Assembly (NCBI GenBank): GCA_027924585.1
Contig: BSBM01001445.1
Coordinates: 744,001-808,000 of the forward strand
DNA length: 64,000 bases
Source of the DNA: Larix kaempferi
Lineage: Eukaryota; Streptophyta; Pinopsida; Pinales; Pinaceae
Reading direction: 5' to 3'
Part shown: one piece after another, positions 11,752-24,101 of the stretch
Numbering within the stretch: the stretch's first letter is position 1
Layout of the letters: each line of letters opens with the position of its first letter
Notes under the pieces: generated by a model
What the model saw: the letters and a program-made list of their open reading frames with translations, nothing else
What the model was told of the DNA's origin: nothing
The model's database searches: none
Program-made: the position numbers and the translations under genes

Positions 11752-12380
11752 CAAAGTATAATGGGTTGATTAATCCTAAAGATAATATTACCAATTTTGT
11801 TAAGGAATGGAGGGTTGTACCTCAACATGAATGGGTACACAAGTTTATTCACACATTAGATATCGTCCATAAGAATCGGTACATAGATCTAGAAGTGCGC
11901 AAAGGCATGGTAGAGTGGGAAGAGTTGTCACAGAGTTTTGTGGTCCAATTTAGCTTTGAATATGATAGTCTGAATGTTGATACATCATTGCAGGTAATTA
12001 AGCAAAAATATTTCCCTATAAATGAGCTAGAATCCTATGGGAAGATGCAGCATGTAGTCACAGATACACCATAATTGATAGAATTCTATAACATGGTTAA
12101 ATAGGTTGAAGATGGTGAAGATCCAAGAAATGTACAAATACCAAAGATAGAGGGGGAACATGTAGTGGAAGGTCCTTCCTTAGAAGTCCCAGATTATGCG
12201 CAGCCATTGAAAACACACAAGGTCAACATTAGGACAGAAGAAAGACGCAAGAATGCAAGTATAGGAGGTTCTTGGAATGAAGAAACAACCCAGAAGATCA
12301 TTGATATTTTATCATATTATCAAGATTTGTTTCCCACCATGTTTTATGATATGGAGGGAATTGTTGGAGAATTGGGATAA
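11752..12380 (+). pseudogene. gag-like module between protease and RT in E2
   Basis: The segment reads like a second capsid-type domain: KYNGLINPKDNITNFV, then WVHKFIHTLDIV, WEELSQSFVVQF and LQVIKQKYF, followed by an acidic linker and SYYQDLFPTMF, which leads into RT. Stops occur after codon 12074 and near 12105. I recall similar segments upstream of RT in plant gypsy polyproteins, but cannot check this. Its role is unknown. Confidence 0.6.
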
Positions 12381-13249
12381 ATGAAGATTCCATTGAAACT
12401 AGATGTAAAGCTAGTTAAGTAGAGAACTTATAGATTGAATCCAAAATACAAAGAAAAGGTAAAAGTAGAACTTGATTGAATGTTGGAAGCTGGAATTATA
12501 GAACTTGTCACAGAATCAGAGTGGATCAGTCCTATGGTTGCATAGGATAAGAAGACTAGAAGAATAAGAATTTGTGTTGATTTTCACAAACTAAATGATG
12601 CTTGTTTGCATAATCCTTTTCTGGACCCTTTTACAGATGAGGTACTAGAGAATGTGGGAGGACAAGAAGCATATTTGTTCATAGATGGATTTTATGGGTA
12701 TCACCGGATTAAGATATCCAAATAATATAAACACGAGACTACCTTTGCAGCAGAATGGGGTTTCTTTCAATACACCATGATGCCATTTGGTTTGAAGAAT
12801 GCGCCAACAGTCTTTTCAGGAATTGTTGTCACAGCTTTACATAAATTTTTAGAAGTATACTTGGATGATTGGACAGTCTTTAGGTTGTTGAAGTATCGCA
12901 TTGAAAACATGTTCCTAATGTTATATAAGTGTCGATAGTATTAGATTTCTCTAAACTTGAAGAAGTGTATTTTTTGTGCACCATTTGGAATCTTACTGGA
13001 ACATGTAGTATGCAAGCAAGGAATGTTGGTAGACCCTACAAAGATAGATATAATAGTAAATTTACCACCACTTAAATCTATTCAACAATTGAGATCAACC
13101 TTGGGACATACTGGATATTATAGAAAATTAATCAGGGAATATGCGCAGATCACTGCCCCTATGGAAAAGTTGTTGAAGAAAGAAATCAAAGTAAATTGGA
13201 ATGAAAAATGCTAGTGAAGCTTAGATATATTAAAACAGAGGCTAGTAAG
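12381..13249 (+). pseudogene. E2 reverse transcriptase, split by E4
   Basis: RT blocks in order: RLNPKYKEKV, GIIELV, RIRICVDFHKLN, DGFYGYHRIKIS, MPFGLKNAP and the catalytic YLDDW at 12858-12872, with both Asp present. After these come CIFCAPFGILL and LGHTGYYRKLI of the connection region. In-frame stops and a shift near 12940 break it. The coding sequence stops at the E4 insertion (13250) and resumes at 18992 with RNase H. Confidence 0.88.
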
Positions 13250-13941
13250 TGTGAAATTTCTGTTCACACCAAGATCTGATCAATAATTACACTCACTCAC
13301 AAATATTTTACACAACTAGTAAAGAACTCAGAAAATTACTCACAATAATACAAAACTATATTAACTCTCATTAATAAAATACATCAGCCAACCTTTGGAA
13401 AATAATAGGATTATGTTATATAACATTACAACAGAGATTCGAATGGCTAAAGATGCCATTTGGATCCTCATATCATCAGACTTACTAAAATTATGCTCAT
13501 CCCCCCTAGGTGGCAAGTGTGCTTTCCAAGTCACTCCAAAGGCTCACGAATTTCTGAATTAGTGACCTGATAGTGATGCATGATGGAAAAAATGATAAAT
13601 CCAAAATTTGGAAAGAAGAAACATCATAGAGGATGTGGTCCAAAAAACAAATTTCTCTAGTTGATTAGCTTTCCCCCCTAGGGTTAAAAGCAGTAAAAAG
13701 CAGTAAAACTTAGCAAGGCACCTTTTAGCTCAGAATATTATCCAGAATATTTTAGAAATGCACCCAAGTGGTCCAGGAAGCCTGTGGTTCACTCTTGGAA
13801 TTCTTGTGGTCCCTCCAATGTTGCCTTGTGGTCCACACAAGGCAATTTTCTAGTCTATTACATAGGAATTAACCATGAATAATTAATTAATGCTACCATT
13901 GTAATTAAACGAAATAGATAGGAAGATTTAATGATCCAACA
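13250..13941 (-). repeat. 3' LTR of E4
   Basis: Reads TGTGAAATTTCTG at 13250 and CCAACA at 13941 on the + strand. The run of eight C after 13941 is the complement of the G-rich polypurine tract, so this is the 3' LTR of the minus-strand element. It matches 18301-18986 along its length. Confidence 0.95.
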
Positions 13942-14106
13942 CCCCCCCCATAAATCTGAATTTATGGTCTAAATATCAGAAAATAGAAATACTAAGGGCC
14001 TAGTAACAAGACTTGGTCACCCTGTACAATACTGTCGGTCCACAAAACAAGGATACAAGGAAAACCTTACAGGAAAAACCTTCCCTCAAAAAATGGACAT
14101 ATCAAA

Positions 14107-15480
14107 ATTGACAGATTGTTGATCAATACTTCACTCCACCACCTGTTCAGCTATCCCAAGCAGTGATCTAAGATAGCTGAAGGTCTTCTCAGTAAAAGCT
14201 TTGGTGAAGATGTCTGCAGTTTGCTCACCTATTGGGAAATACTGCAAATCAATGATCTGGTCATGCACAAGTCCTCTAATGTAGTGCATATGTATATCAA
14301 TATGCTTGGTCCTTTGTCTCTGTACTGGATCACTTGAGACTCTTATATCACTTTGGTTGTCACAAAAGATGACAATAGGAGTACTAAAAGTAATCTCAAA
14401 CTATGAAAGTATCCCCTGCAACCATACACACTAGGTAGCAACATTCACTGCTCCTCTGGATTCGGCCTCTGCTGAAGATAGTGCTATGGAAATCTATTTC
14501 TTGCTAGGCCAACAAACTGGACCACCTCCAAGCATGAATACAAATCAATATGTGGATTTCCTGTCAAGGCTATCACTAGCCCAATCTGAATCAGTGAAGC
14601 CCAAAAGATCTAGGATAGAATCTGCAACATAGTGAATCCCATCAGTCTTGGTGCCCTGCACATAGTGAAAAATTCTTTTTTCATCCCTCCAATGGAGCTC
14701 ATGTGGATGATCCATGTATATTGATGCCACACTCACAGCATAAGCAAGATCAGGTTGAGTGTGGTTCAAATAAACCAAGCTACCTATACAAGGTGCTGTC
14801 AACCAAGGGTGTAGATTCCGCTTCTTCCATTTTAACTCCTGAAACGAATGGAGTCTTAGAAGGCTTGCAATCAGCCATCTTAAACTTATTTAATAGATCA
14901 GATGCATATTTGGACTGAGATACCTTTGTTCCATTCTCTGTTTGAGAAATCTCAAGCCCCAAAAACTGCTTAAGAATTCCCAGGTCACTCATGGAAAAAG
15001 CTTGATGCAAATCAGTCTTCAATGAAGTTATTTGATCAGTAGAGCTACGTGTGATTAGAAAATAATCAACATACAACACTATAATCATTATTGAACCATC
15101 AATAATCTTCATATAAACATTAGGATCAGATTTGCACCGAACATAAGATTGTGACAAGAGAAAATTGTCCATTTTGGCATACCAAGCCCTCGGGGCTTGC
15201 TTAATCCCATATAAGGAATTCTTCAACCTGCACACAAAGTTAGGATCTGATGTATACCCTTCTAGCTGCTGCATATAAATCTTATCCTCAAGATCCACAT
15301 GGAGAAACGCACTTTTCACATCCATGTGGTGCACTTCCCAGTGCTTGGATGCAGAAATTGCCAGAACTAGTCTTATCGAATCCTTCTGTGCAACAGGTGC
15401 AAAAGTTTCATTGTATTCAAGGACTTGGACCTGAGAGAAGCCCTATTCTACCAGCCTAGCCTTATATTTCACTTCTGTAC
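14107..15480 (-). pseudogene. E4 reverse transcriptase and RNase H
   Basis: On the minus strand RT starts with a HMDVKSAF block near 15330, then LYGIKQAPRAWY and a catalytic box read YVDY, in which the last Asp is Tyr. DLGILKQFLGLEI and SKYASDLL follow. The frame shifts near 14.80 kb, where SLVYLNHTQPDLAYAV and DSDWASD of the RNase H region appear, then FCDNQS and HYIRGLV near 14.3 kb. The loss of a catalytic Asp and the frameshift make it inactive. Confidence 0.9.
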
Positions 15481-15604
15481 CATCAATTTCACATTTTTTT
15501 TTGTAGATCCACTTACACCTTACCAATTTTCTGCCTGCGGGGAGCTTGACTAGCTCCCATGTTTCATTCTTCTGCAATGACTGAAACTCCTCATCCATGG
15601 AAAC

Positions 15605-16640
15605 CTACCATATTGGGTCATGTGAATCTTCCGCATATGTCCAAGGATTAGAATCCACCATCATATAATACTTCTCAGAAAGGTATGGGTCATTCACATT
15701 GAGAGCAGTCTCAAATTGTGATCTAGTCCTCCTTATGTCCTGAGGATTTCCCACTAGTTCACTTGCTGCTTGCAAAGTCTTAAAAGCCCATTTAGGATTT
15801 GTAGGTGAGTTAACATCTTCAATAAAATGGTACTCATCATCATAAATATTAGAATAAAAAAATTCAATGGAACCACTTACTTCTTCTTTAGTCGGTGGTG
15901 AAGATGGTTCTCCAATTTCAATACTCTGTGAGGGCTCTTCCTCAAACTGAACACTCCTTTCTATGAAGGATTTTTGAGTGCTCATGTTTAGCAACTTATA
16001 CCATTTAGATTCCTATGAATATCCAACAAATAAACAAGGTTGGCTTTGGGGCTGCATAGCCCTCTTCTTCTCAAGTGGAATCCTAGCCCAAGCCTTTGAG
16101 CCAAAAATCCTGAAATGAGAGATATCAGGTTTGTGCCTTCTCCAAGCCTCAAAATGAGTGATACCTTTGAGAGATTTGTGTGTCACTCTATTCTGAATGT
16201 ATGTGGCACAATTTATTTCCTCAACCCATAGCTTGGGAGACAATGAATTTTCCTCAAGCATACATATGGCCATCTCCTTTAGAGACCTGTTTTTTCTCTC
16301 AGCAACCCCATTCTGCTGAGGTGTATAAGGAACTGTGTGTTGCATTTGAATTCCTGAAGAGGCGCAAAATTGCTGAAACTATGATTTCACATATTCACCA
16401 CCATTATCAGATATGATAATTTTAATATGCTTACCAGACTGGTTCTCAACTGAGGCTTTGAATAGCTTGAACAGACCAAAAACTTCATATTTTAGCTTGA
16501 TGAAATAAATCCAACAGTACCTGCTAAAGTCATCTATGAATGTGAGGATGTACTTGGCATGGTTCAAAGACTCATGAGGGAATGGACTTGATATGTCAGT
16601 GTGAATAAGCTCTAATGGTGCAGAGTTTCTCTCAGTAGTG
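15605..16640 (-). pseudogene. E4 integrase core and linker to RT
   Basis: The minus strand carries the catalytic triad region: LTFIDDFSRYCW (first Asp), ISDNGGEY (second Asp) and YTPQQNGVAERKNR (Glu). These are the conserved copia integrase blocks. FGSKAWARIP and LFVGYS follow, then a Ser/Glu-rich linker to RT. It is in a different frame from the protease, with a shift near 16.6 kb and stops at the segment joints. Integrase would insert the cDNA into host DNA. Confidence 0.9.
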
Positions 16641-16652
16641 GATCTCCCATAC

Positions 16653-17348
16653 TTATGCTCGGGGTGTTTTCCTCAGGATGCAAGATTGACAGACACCTTT
16701 GCAAAATCTGATATTGGGCAGCCCTATAACCATTTCTTTCTCATGGAGTTGGGAAAGAGATTTATAATTCAGGTGGACAAATGTTTCATGCCATAATTTG
16801 CTTGACTCATTAGCATGGGTTAAAAGAGAAGCAAGTGAGGGATTTGGCACAAAGTGAGAAAACTTGTAGATTCTAGAACAGTGATCAACAGTGCCAAATG
16901 CAACAATTTTTCCTGTTGAAATTTCAGCTATCTCAACATCATTGGGGGTAAAGGTTACTCTCTTGGCCGTAATCCCTGTGTGGGTCATGTGATAGACTAA
17001 CAATAGGTTTGCAGCAAGTCCAGGTACATATAATACATTATTAAATGAACCAAACTCGAGATCTATTCTACCTTTGCCTTTGCTAGATGTTTCAGAATTG
17101 TCACCCAATACAATATTTGTACCATTGGAAGAGTCAAGTGAAGTAAAAAAATTACTTGTAGACACCATGTGTCTTGAAGCACCGGAATCAATAATGAATG
17201 AGGTAGGCTTGGATGTGCTTGCCATCAGTGCATGTACTCTCTCTTTGTCATCATAATTTTGTTCTCCATTCTTCCTCCTTGCGCTCTCTGGAAGAGGAAT
17301 GTTGGATTTCTCCAAGAGTTGAGTCATTTGGTCAATGGTATTCTTCAT
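16653..17348 (-). pseudogene. E4 protease and pre-integrase zinc region
   Basis: A 231-codon open stretch on the minus strand. It carries the protease motif FIIDSGASRHM with the catalytic DSG intact, LYVPGLAANLL, and the HHCC-like zinc region before integrase: LWHETFVHLNYKSL and CKGVCQSC. It continues the gag frame upstream, as in copia single-polyprotein elements. Confidence 0.9.
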
Positions 17349-18257
17349 GCAAGAGCTTTCAGGATGAAATCCCTTGCTGCAATAATTTCACTTTGTCCTC
17401 TCATTCTTTTTATTTGGATTCCTCCTGAAATTCGAGGAGTCTTCATTAATTTTCTGCTTGTCCTTCTTCTCATCGGTGGGCTTCTTGAAATTGTCCTTCT
17501 TCTTCCCTTTCAAACCCTTTGAATCTCCAACATTCAGATAGTGGTCTTTGGATGGATTTTTAATGGCTCCCATCAAGAACAATTTGTCTTGTTCTTGTTT
17601 CAAAGACTCCATGAATTCTGAAAGTGTCGGGCTCTTCCAATTTTTAACTTCTTTTCGGGTGGAATGGAAGGTCGAAACAAAGACTGAGTAGTTCGAGCCA
17701 AGCTTGGAGAGAATTTCCAAGACTAATTTCTCATATTTCTTATCAATCCCGCATTACTTCAGCTTAAACAAAAGTGATTTGAATTTGGAAAATAAATCCT
17801 GAAGGTTATCAAAATTTTGTGGACTCAATTAGACTAGCTCATTATCCAGTTGGTGGCCTCTTAATTCATCTATCTTTCCAAAAAATTCTTGAAGTTTCAA
17901 ACAAACTTCATTGGGAGAGGTAATACCATCAATATTAAATAATATATCCTTGGATGTAGTGAGACACAACAGCCCATAGGATTCATCTCTTCGATTGTGC
18001 CATTTAGATTTCTCAGCTACTGAGGTTGGATCACCTTCAGTTGCCATTGTCACCTTGTAGAGCCCTTTGCTCCTCATTAATATTTCCATTTGTGCCTTCT
18101 TGTCAAAATAATTGAATGAAGTGAGGATGATCTGTTGTGAATGATCCATGGCAGCCCTGAAATTAATTTTGGAATAATTTGGGTGTGCCCAAAGCTTGCT
18201 CCCTGTGCTTCCTTGATGAAGAATTGCGCCCTCCTTGAGACTGGTTGGATCCTGCAA
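17349..18257 (-). pseudogene. E4 gag
   Basis: From 18257 the minus strand encodes a copia-type gag: NFRAAMDHSQQIILTS, then WAHPN and LKLQEFFGK, a Lys-rich tail and a zinc knuckle near 17350-17400. The knuckle is CX2CX4HX4C, except that its first Cys codon is a TGA stop (TGC to TGA), leaving NYCSKGFHPESSC. Two further stops lie near 17.83 and 17.75 kb. All segments are in one frame with the protease, so gag damage is by point stops. Confidence 0.88.
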
Positions 18258-18281
18258 GACAATAGAAGGAGAAAGGAATAG

Positions 18282-18300
18282 CTTTATAGCTCTGATACCA
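18282..18300 (-). other. primer-binding site of E4
   Basis: The minus strand reads TGGTATCAGAGC directly inside the 5' LTR, complementary to the 3' end of plant initiator-Met tRNA, the usual primer for minus-strand DNA synthesis. Confidence 0.95.
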
Positions 18301-18986
18301 TGTGAAATTTCTGTTCACACCAAGATCTGATCAAGAATTACACTCACTCACAAAGATCTTAGACAACTAGTCAAAGAACTCAGAAAATTACTCACAATAA
18401 TACAAAACTGTATTAACTCTCATGAATAAAATACATCAACCAACATTTGGAAAATAATAGGCTACTGTTATATAACATTAAAACATAGATTATAATGGTT
18501 AAATATTCCATTTGGATCCTCATATCATCAGACTTACTAAAATTATGCTCATCTCCCCTAGGTTGAAAGTGTGCTTTCCAAGTCACTCCAAAGGCTCACG
18601 AATTTCTGAATTAGTGACCTGATAGTGATGTATGATGAAAAAAAATTCTAAATACCAAATTTGGAAAGAAGAAACATCATAGAGGATGTGTGGTCCAAAA
18701 AACAAGTTTCCCTAGTTGACTAGCTTTCCCCCCTAGGGTAAAAAGCAGTAAAATTCAGCAAGGCGCCTTTTAGGATAGAATCTTATCCAGAATAGTTTAG
18801 AAATGCATCCAAGTGGTCCAGGAAGCTTGTGGTTCACTCTTGGAAGTCTTGTGGTCCCCCCAATGTTGCCTTGTGGTCCACACAAGGCAATTTTCTAGTC
18901 TATTACATAGGAATTAACCATGAATGATTAATTAATGCTACCAATGTAATTAAATGACATAGATAGGAAGATTTAATATTCCAACA
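18301..18986 (-). repeat. 5' LTR of E4
   Basis: Starts TGTGAAATTTCTG and ends TTCCAACA on the + strand, next to the target duplication GTAAG at 18987-18991. On the minus strand it is the promoter-bearing 5' LTR. Length 686 bp against 692 bp for its partner. Confidence 0.95.
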
Positions 18987-18991
18987 GTAAG

Positions 18992-19470
18992 TGCACCAAT
19001 ATTAGTTTTCCAGGTTGGAAAAAGGAATTTCATGTGCATGTGGATGCATCATCTATTGCTTTAGGTGTTGTATTGGCTCAACCAAAGGAAGGAGATTTAG
19101 AACATTTGATTGCATTTGCGAGTAGGAAACTGTAAAATGGATATCATAATTACACTACTACATAGCGCAAAGGGTTTTCTATGGTTTATGGGGTACAAAA
19201 TTATAGACACTATCTACTAGGATCACATTTTAAATGTATATAGACCATTCTGCACTCAAATACTTAGTCAATAAGCCAGTGTCAGGGGGGGGATATATAG
19301 ATGGTTTCTACTATTATAGGAGTATGAATTTGAAGTAATAATGAAACCAAGAAATATGAATGTCGATCCAAACCACTTGTTGCGGTTAAATTTAAGAGAA
19401 GATGTCGGGACATTGGATGACAACTTGCCTAATGCATGCCTATTTGCAATACACATGGTAGATTAATATT
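18992..19470 (+). pseudogene. E2 RNase H, resumed after E4
   Basis: The frames continue E2 pol: a VHVDASSIALGVVLAQ block with the first RNase H Asp, LIAFASRKL, YRHYLLGSHFKC and a segment around KPRNMNVDPNHLLRLNL. Several stops and shifts occur. Together with 12381-13249 this was one continuous RT/RNase H gene before E4 landed. Confidence 0.82.
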
Positions 19471-19496
19471 TCACAAAAATTGTGTAGTTTCTAAGC

Positions 19497-20732
19497 ATGG
19501 GGACTACTCCATCAAAGTATACCATTGCAAAGAAGAAACAACTAATGGTAAAAAAAACTAATTATCAACTGATTGTAGGAAACTTGTATAAGTTGGGTGC
19601 ACCTAGGATCTTGAGAAGATGTGTACTAGATCACAAAAGGCCTATGATATTGGTAGAATCTCATGAAGGATTTTTCAGTGGCTACTATGCTAGAAAATAA
19701 ATAGCACAAAAGATATTGTGCGCAGGGCTCTGGTGGCCCATAATACATAAGGATGCAAAGGCGTACTATCAATCCTATAATGTTTGTCAAAGAATTTGAA
19801 AACCATCAAGAAGAGATGAGATGCCATTAGTCTCACAGATTACTTTACAACCCTTTGATAAATGGGAAGTAGACTTTATTGGACCTATTAATACCCCAGC
19901 AAAGATATCAGGGGAAATGTGCATCATTACCATGACAAATTATTTGACTAGATGGGCCGAAGAAAAACCAGTTAAGGATTGTAGAACAAAGACCGTTGTG
20001 TGGTTCCTATTTGAGAAGGTGGTAACAAGGTTTGGTTGTCCGAGGACCCTAATGAGTGACCAGGGAACTCAATTTTTGAATAAGACAATTGAGGCACTAG
20101 TCACATAATTTGGGATATACTATGAGAAGAGTACACCTTATCATCCTCAAGAAAATTGGATAGTAGAAGCATTTAATAAAATAATGGATACAACGCTGAC
20201 AAATATTTGCAATGTTAATAGAGATGATTGGGATCTTAGGATTCTTGTAGTATTATGGGCTTACAGAACTACAAGTAAGAAGTTGACTGGGAAAAAACCA
20301 TTCATATTATTATATGGGAAAGAGGCAATTATGCCTATGGAATTCATTGTACCTAGTTTGTGCATTCAATCAATGACAACAATGATGGATAAGAATACAA
20401 CAAATAAAAGACTAGAAGACCTAATGCAGTTAGAAGAGGACCGCTTTATTGCAGCTTATCATCAACGAGTGCAGAAAGCATGCGAGAAATCATGTCATGA
20501 TAGGAATGTCAAGCATAAGTAGTTCAAAAGAGGAAATTTAGTGCTATTATATGACAGTAAGTACCAGAATCACCTAGGTAACTTTGGAATGCATTGGTTA
20601 GGACTCTATGTTATAAATTTTGTCACAAAAGGAGGAGTTGTTCAATTACAGAATTTGGACAAAGAAATTAAAGAAGGACTTGTCAATGAAAGTCGACTGA
20701 AATTGTATAGGGACAACCATCCTTCCATGTAG
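19497..20732 (+). pseudogene. E2 integrase
   Basis: The N-terminal zinc region is decayed: an HEGFFSGYY segment has Tyr where the second His is expected, and only VCQ remains of the Cys pair near 19790. The catalytic core keeps all three acidic residues: Asp at 19872-19874 (EVDFIGPI), Asp at 20058-20060 (MSDQGTQF) and Glu at 20166-20168, with 35 residues between the last two as in DDX35E enzymes. Stops are at 19698, 20106 and 20520. The C-terminal GNLVLLYDSK...WLGLYVI part is typical of gypsy integrases without a chromodomain. Confidence 0.92.
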
Positions 20733-20739
20733 TAAGTAT

Positions 20740-20905
20740 AAGAATTTGGGAAAAAAAGAAAGAAAGAAATCAAGAAAGCAAGAAAAAGAAAAGAAAGAAA
20801 CAAAATCAAGAGAGTAAGAAAACAAATAGAAAAATAAAGATAAAGGTGAGAAGGAAAACAAGTAAGAAGAAGAAGTCATAAGAGAAATAGATTTGTCACA
20901 GAACA
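20740..20905 (+). repeat. purine-rich (GAAA)n-like tract
   Basis: About 165 bp of almost pure A and G following the integrase stop, made of AAGAAAG-type units. It separates pol from the third ORF of E2. No coding role is seen. Confidence 0.85.
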
Positions 20906-21278
20906 TGTTGCACCCAAACAAGGGATCGCAATAGGATGAAAAAGAAGCACATAGGAAGCATTAAAGACTAAAAAGAAGTGAAAAGACCAAGGCATGGTAG
21001 CATTAATGAAAAAATCAGTAGTGACAGAGTGACAATTGGATGGATTTAGAATGAATCAAAGAAAATATAAGGAGGATCCAAGAAAACCAGGAGATAATGA
21101 TGGAAAATATAAGGAAATAGGAATAGTAAGTGGCATCTAACATTGCACACAGGTCATGAGAAAATTATAAATACAATTTGGAGAAAGTGTGGAATTCATC
21201 ACTCATAGAAAGAATGATATAGAGTAATATTTAGAGTAGAATAAAGGTTGGCAGTTGAAGTGTACAACTAGATAAACC

Positions 21279-24036
21279 ATGGCACCTAGAAGACATACCT
21301 AAATGAAGAACCTAGAAGTAGGAATCCATATAGGAACCGCTGAGACACAAGGAACATCAACGTCAAATCCCATGAAGTTCCCCTGTGACTACATTCCACC
21401 GAGGAAGATGATGGTGAAGCTGGTCACCCTACAAAGTACAAAGGAGACATATATATCAGTTTCAGAGATGCTGAAGGAGGTACTAGTCGAGGAGAATCTG
21501 CTAGGAAATTTATACAAGTTTCATCTCATAGGTCATGATATCACCAACGAAGAGAAGTTTCTAGATATGGTGAATGACAACTACATGGACCAAAGGATTA
21601 GTCCGACCTGAAAGTGCCAGTTGAAATAGAGATTCAGATGTGGGAAGTCGGATTACAGAAGTTGGGCATCCTGGATTTGCTGGAAGTATCTCATTTTGGG
21701 AGGAACCTACAAGTAAATTTGTGTGCGAATTTGTTGCTATCATGTGTGCATGGTGGGTTTGTATGGTTGGAAAAACCAGTATCCATAGATGCTAAGTTGA
21801 TAGAGCAGATAAATGGATTTCCAACTAGAGAAGAATATGTGAGTGCTCTTTTAGATAAGAAGCAGGAGAAAACCCTTGAGAATAAAATGATGGAAAAATA
21901 TGGTACTCAAAGAGTCGGAAGAGGATTGTCAATCGATCATATAAATGACAAAGCAGTAAGGTTTGTAGTTCATATATTATCTTGTAAAATATTTTAGAAG
22001 AGTCGCAAAGACCAAGTATCAGCAACAATAATTGCAGCAACAACTCAATGCGTTGAAGGAGTACAAATGAACTGGTCAACATTCCTCCTGAATTAGATTT
22101 TGACAAGTTATCAGGATGCATAATAGAAAGGTACACCTTTTCATTATACTTGGATATTAATATGCATTGCGCTAGTAGGATGGAAGGAGCCATCGGAGAG
22201 CTAATTATTTGACAAGAATAGGAATCCCTTTCTAGTAGATAGGTATACAAATTTATGGTATACAGAGAACTAGTGCAAGAAGATAAAGAACAACATATGT
22301 TTTTTCCTATATAATGAAGAGATTGAATGTGTCATTAAAATGATTATGCGCATACAACCTTAGATAATGGATGCATACAAGGAAATTGTGCTTTCCAGGG
22401 CAGGGATGCATCATGTTTATATACATGCAAAAACAAATCTCGAGAAGCAATGATTACCTATAATGTTTAGGCCCTCAGAGGAATATATCAGTCACATTGT
22501 AAATGATTGGGATCTAGCATGGAGGGTTTCAATAGTAGAGGAAGAAGAAGCCACAGAACAATAGTAGTCGAGGTAACAAGAAGATAATCCAACACAAAGT
22601 AAGTCTATAGAAGAGGACACCGAGACTCCATAAATTATCCCAGACACTATACAGTAGATTGCTCCAATTGAGAAAATAAAAGAAAAAGAACTACTTGAAG
22701 GATCAACGAGGAAGAAAAGGAAAACATCAAATCCCAACTATGTTTGGGTGTTGACAGAAGATGATGTATATTTGATTGGTTGGGAGATTAAGAATGTCAC
22801 CAAAGAAGTTATAGAAAGGGTAGCTGCAAGGGAAGAAATGGAAGAGCTTGAAACTAAACAAACAGAGATCTATATGAAGGTCGAAGAAGAGTGTGTGGCA
22901 ATAAAATAGTTATTAATGGGGACCGTGAAGGAAGAAGGATGGAACGTATACAGATCCAAGCTATAATGGAACCACAACAAGGAGTATAAATTTCACCAGC
23001 AGTGCTAGTATTTCCATCACAAGAGATGTTGGAGTTAACATTTACAATAATCCCAATAGATATAGTCTTGTCGTAATTACCTATGGAGGAGTTGCATACA
23101 TTTCATACATCCATCGTGTAGGATATCTGAGGGAGACATGAAATAACCACAACAGAATGGTACAAGAACCATGAGGAAAAAGAAGCATTAGAGGAAGAAT
23201 GCTAGAAAATACAAAAGGATAAAGAGGAAACTAGGTATACGACATCAAAATTACAGAAGGAGGTAGAAGACCTATCCAAGAAGAGTGATGAGCTGAAGAA
23301 AGAAGTAGACAAGATACAATAGAAGAATACAATATTGTACAAGGAAGTTGACAAAGTGTGTATAAAGTTACAAGATGTGCAGATAGAAGAGGATACTTCT
23401 CCAAAAGAGAATATGAAAATTATAGGGGAATCCATTCAAGGGTTTCATGCTAATTTTGAGGAGTTGGTAGCAAAGCAACAACCAGTGACACCACCAGATG
23501 TCAGAGCAGAGTACAAACAAAGAGAAGAAAGAGTGAACGTTGTAGTAGGAAACATTAGGACATTGGAATTAAAGTGTAAGAAATTGCATGAAGAAAGCAC
23601 TCAGTTATGGTCATAGTTGGTCATAGATGAATAATTAAAGGAAGTAGACCAAAGGTTTCAGGTTGCGCAAGAATAAGAACAGAATATGTGCCATAGTTTG
23701 ACTACACTACCATTCATGGAAAATATGGCCAAGATCGAGGAATATAGGAAACAACAGAGGGAAGTAAGAAGGATCTAAGAAGAGTGACAGAGGATAGAAA
23801 ACAAGCTAGAGACTTTACAAGAGCAAGCAATGCAACTTGTAGAACAATTTGTGAAGGTACAAGGATAGGTGAAGGAAACTATCATGGAATGCACATAAAA
23901 TTTGAAGCTAATTATTAATGAATAGATAGAAGAAGGAATTTTGGCTAAGGAAGTATAAATGAAGGAGAAGGTCGTGAATACACGGGAAACCCTGCATAAG
24001 TTAGTAGCAATAGTGCAACCAGAGAAGCAAGCATAA
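21279..24036 (+). pseudogene. E2 third ORF, coiled-coil protein, unknown function
   Basis: Starting at the ATG at 21279 (MAPRRHT, then a stop), a coding-like region runs for about 2.7 kb in broken frames. Open pieces include 21303-21611, 21614-21997 and 23335-23616. The first third has mixed composition, as in IPPRKMMVKLVTLQST. From about 22780 to 24030 it is rich in Glu, Lys and Gln with heptad-like spacing (LQKEVEDLSKKSDELKKEV near 23260), so a long coiled coil is likely. No transmembrane segment, protease or polymerase motif is seen. It lies where env-like ORFs occur in some gypsy lineages, but nothing here supports an envelope. Function unknown. Confidence 0.6.
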
Positions 24037-24101
24037 TTGTGAAATAGAGACTCAAATTTTGGCTGAGAAAATGAGGTGTCTCGGGACGAGCCACAGGTGA
24101 T

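Larger units (their letters stand above)
13250..18986 (-). mobile_element. E4: full-length Ty1/copia element, minus strand
   Basis: LTRs at 13250-13941 and 18301-18986 bound a minus-strand gag, protease, integrase, RT, RNase H order, which is the copia order. A perfect 5-bp duplication GTAAG flanks it (13245-13249 and 18987-18991). The primer site TGGTATCAGAGC adjoins the 5' LTR (minus strand, ending at 18300) and a G8 run forms the polypurine tract beside the 3' LTR. Over the first 230 bp the LTRs differ at roughly 20 sites by eye, so it is not a recent insertion. Confidence 0.97.

Noticed and set aside
21279-24036. An envelope gene for E2, as in some gypsy lineages
   Set aside because: No signal peptide, membrane segment or cleavage site is visible. 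The C-terminal part is a coiled coil.
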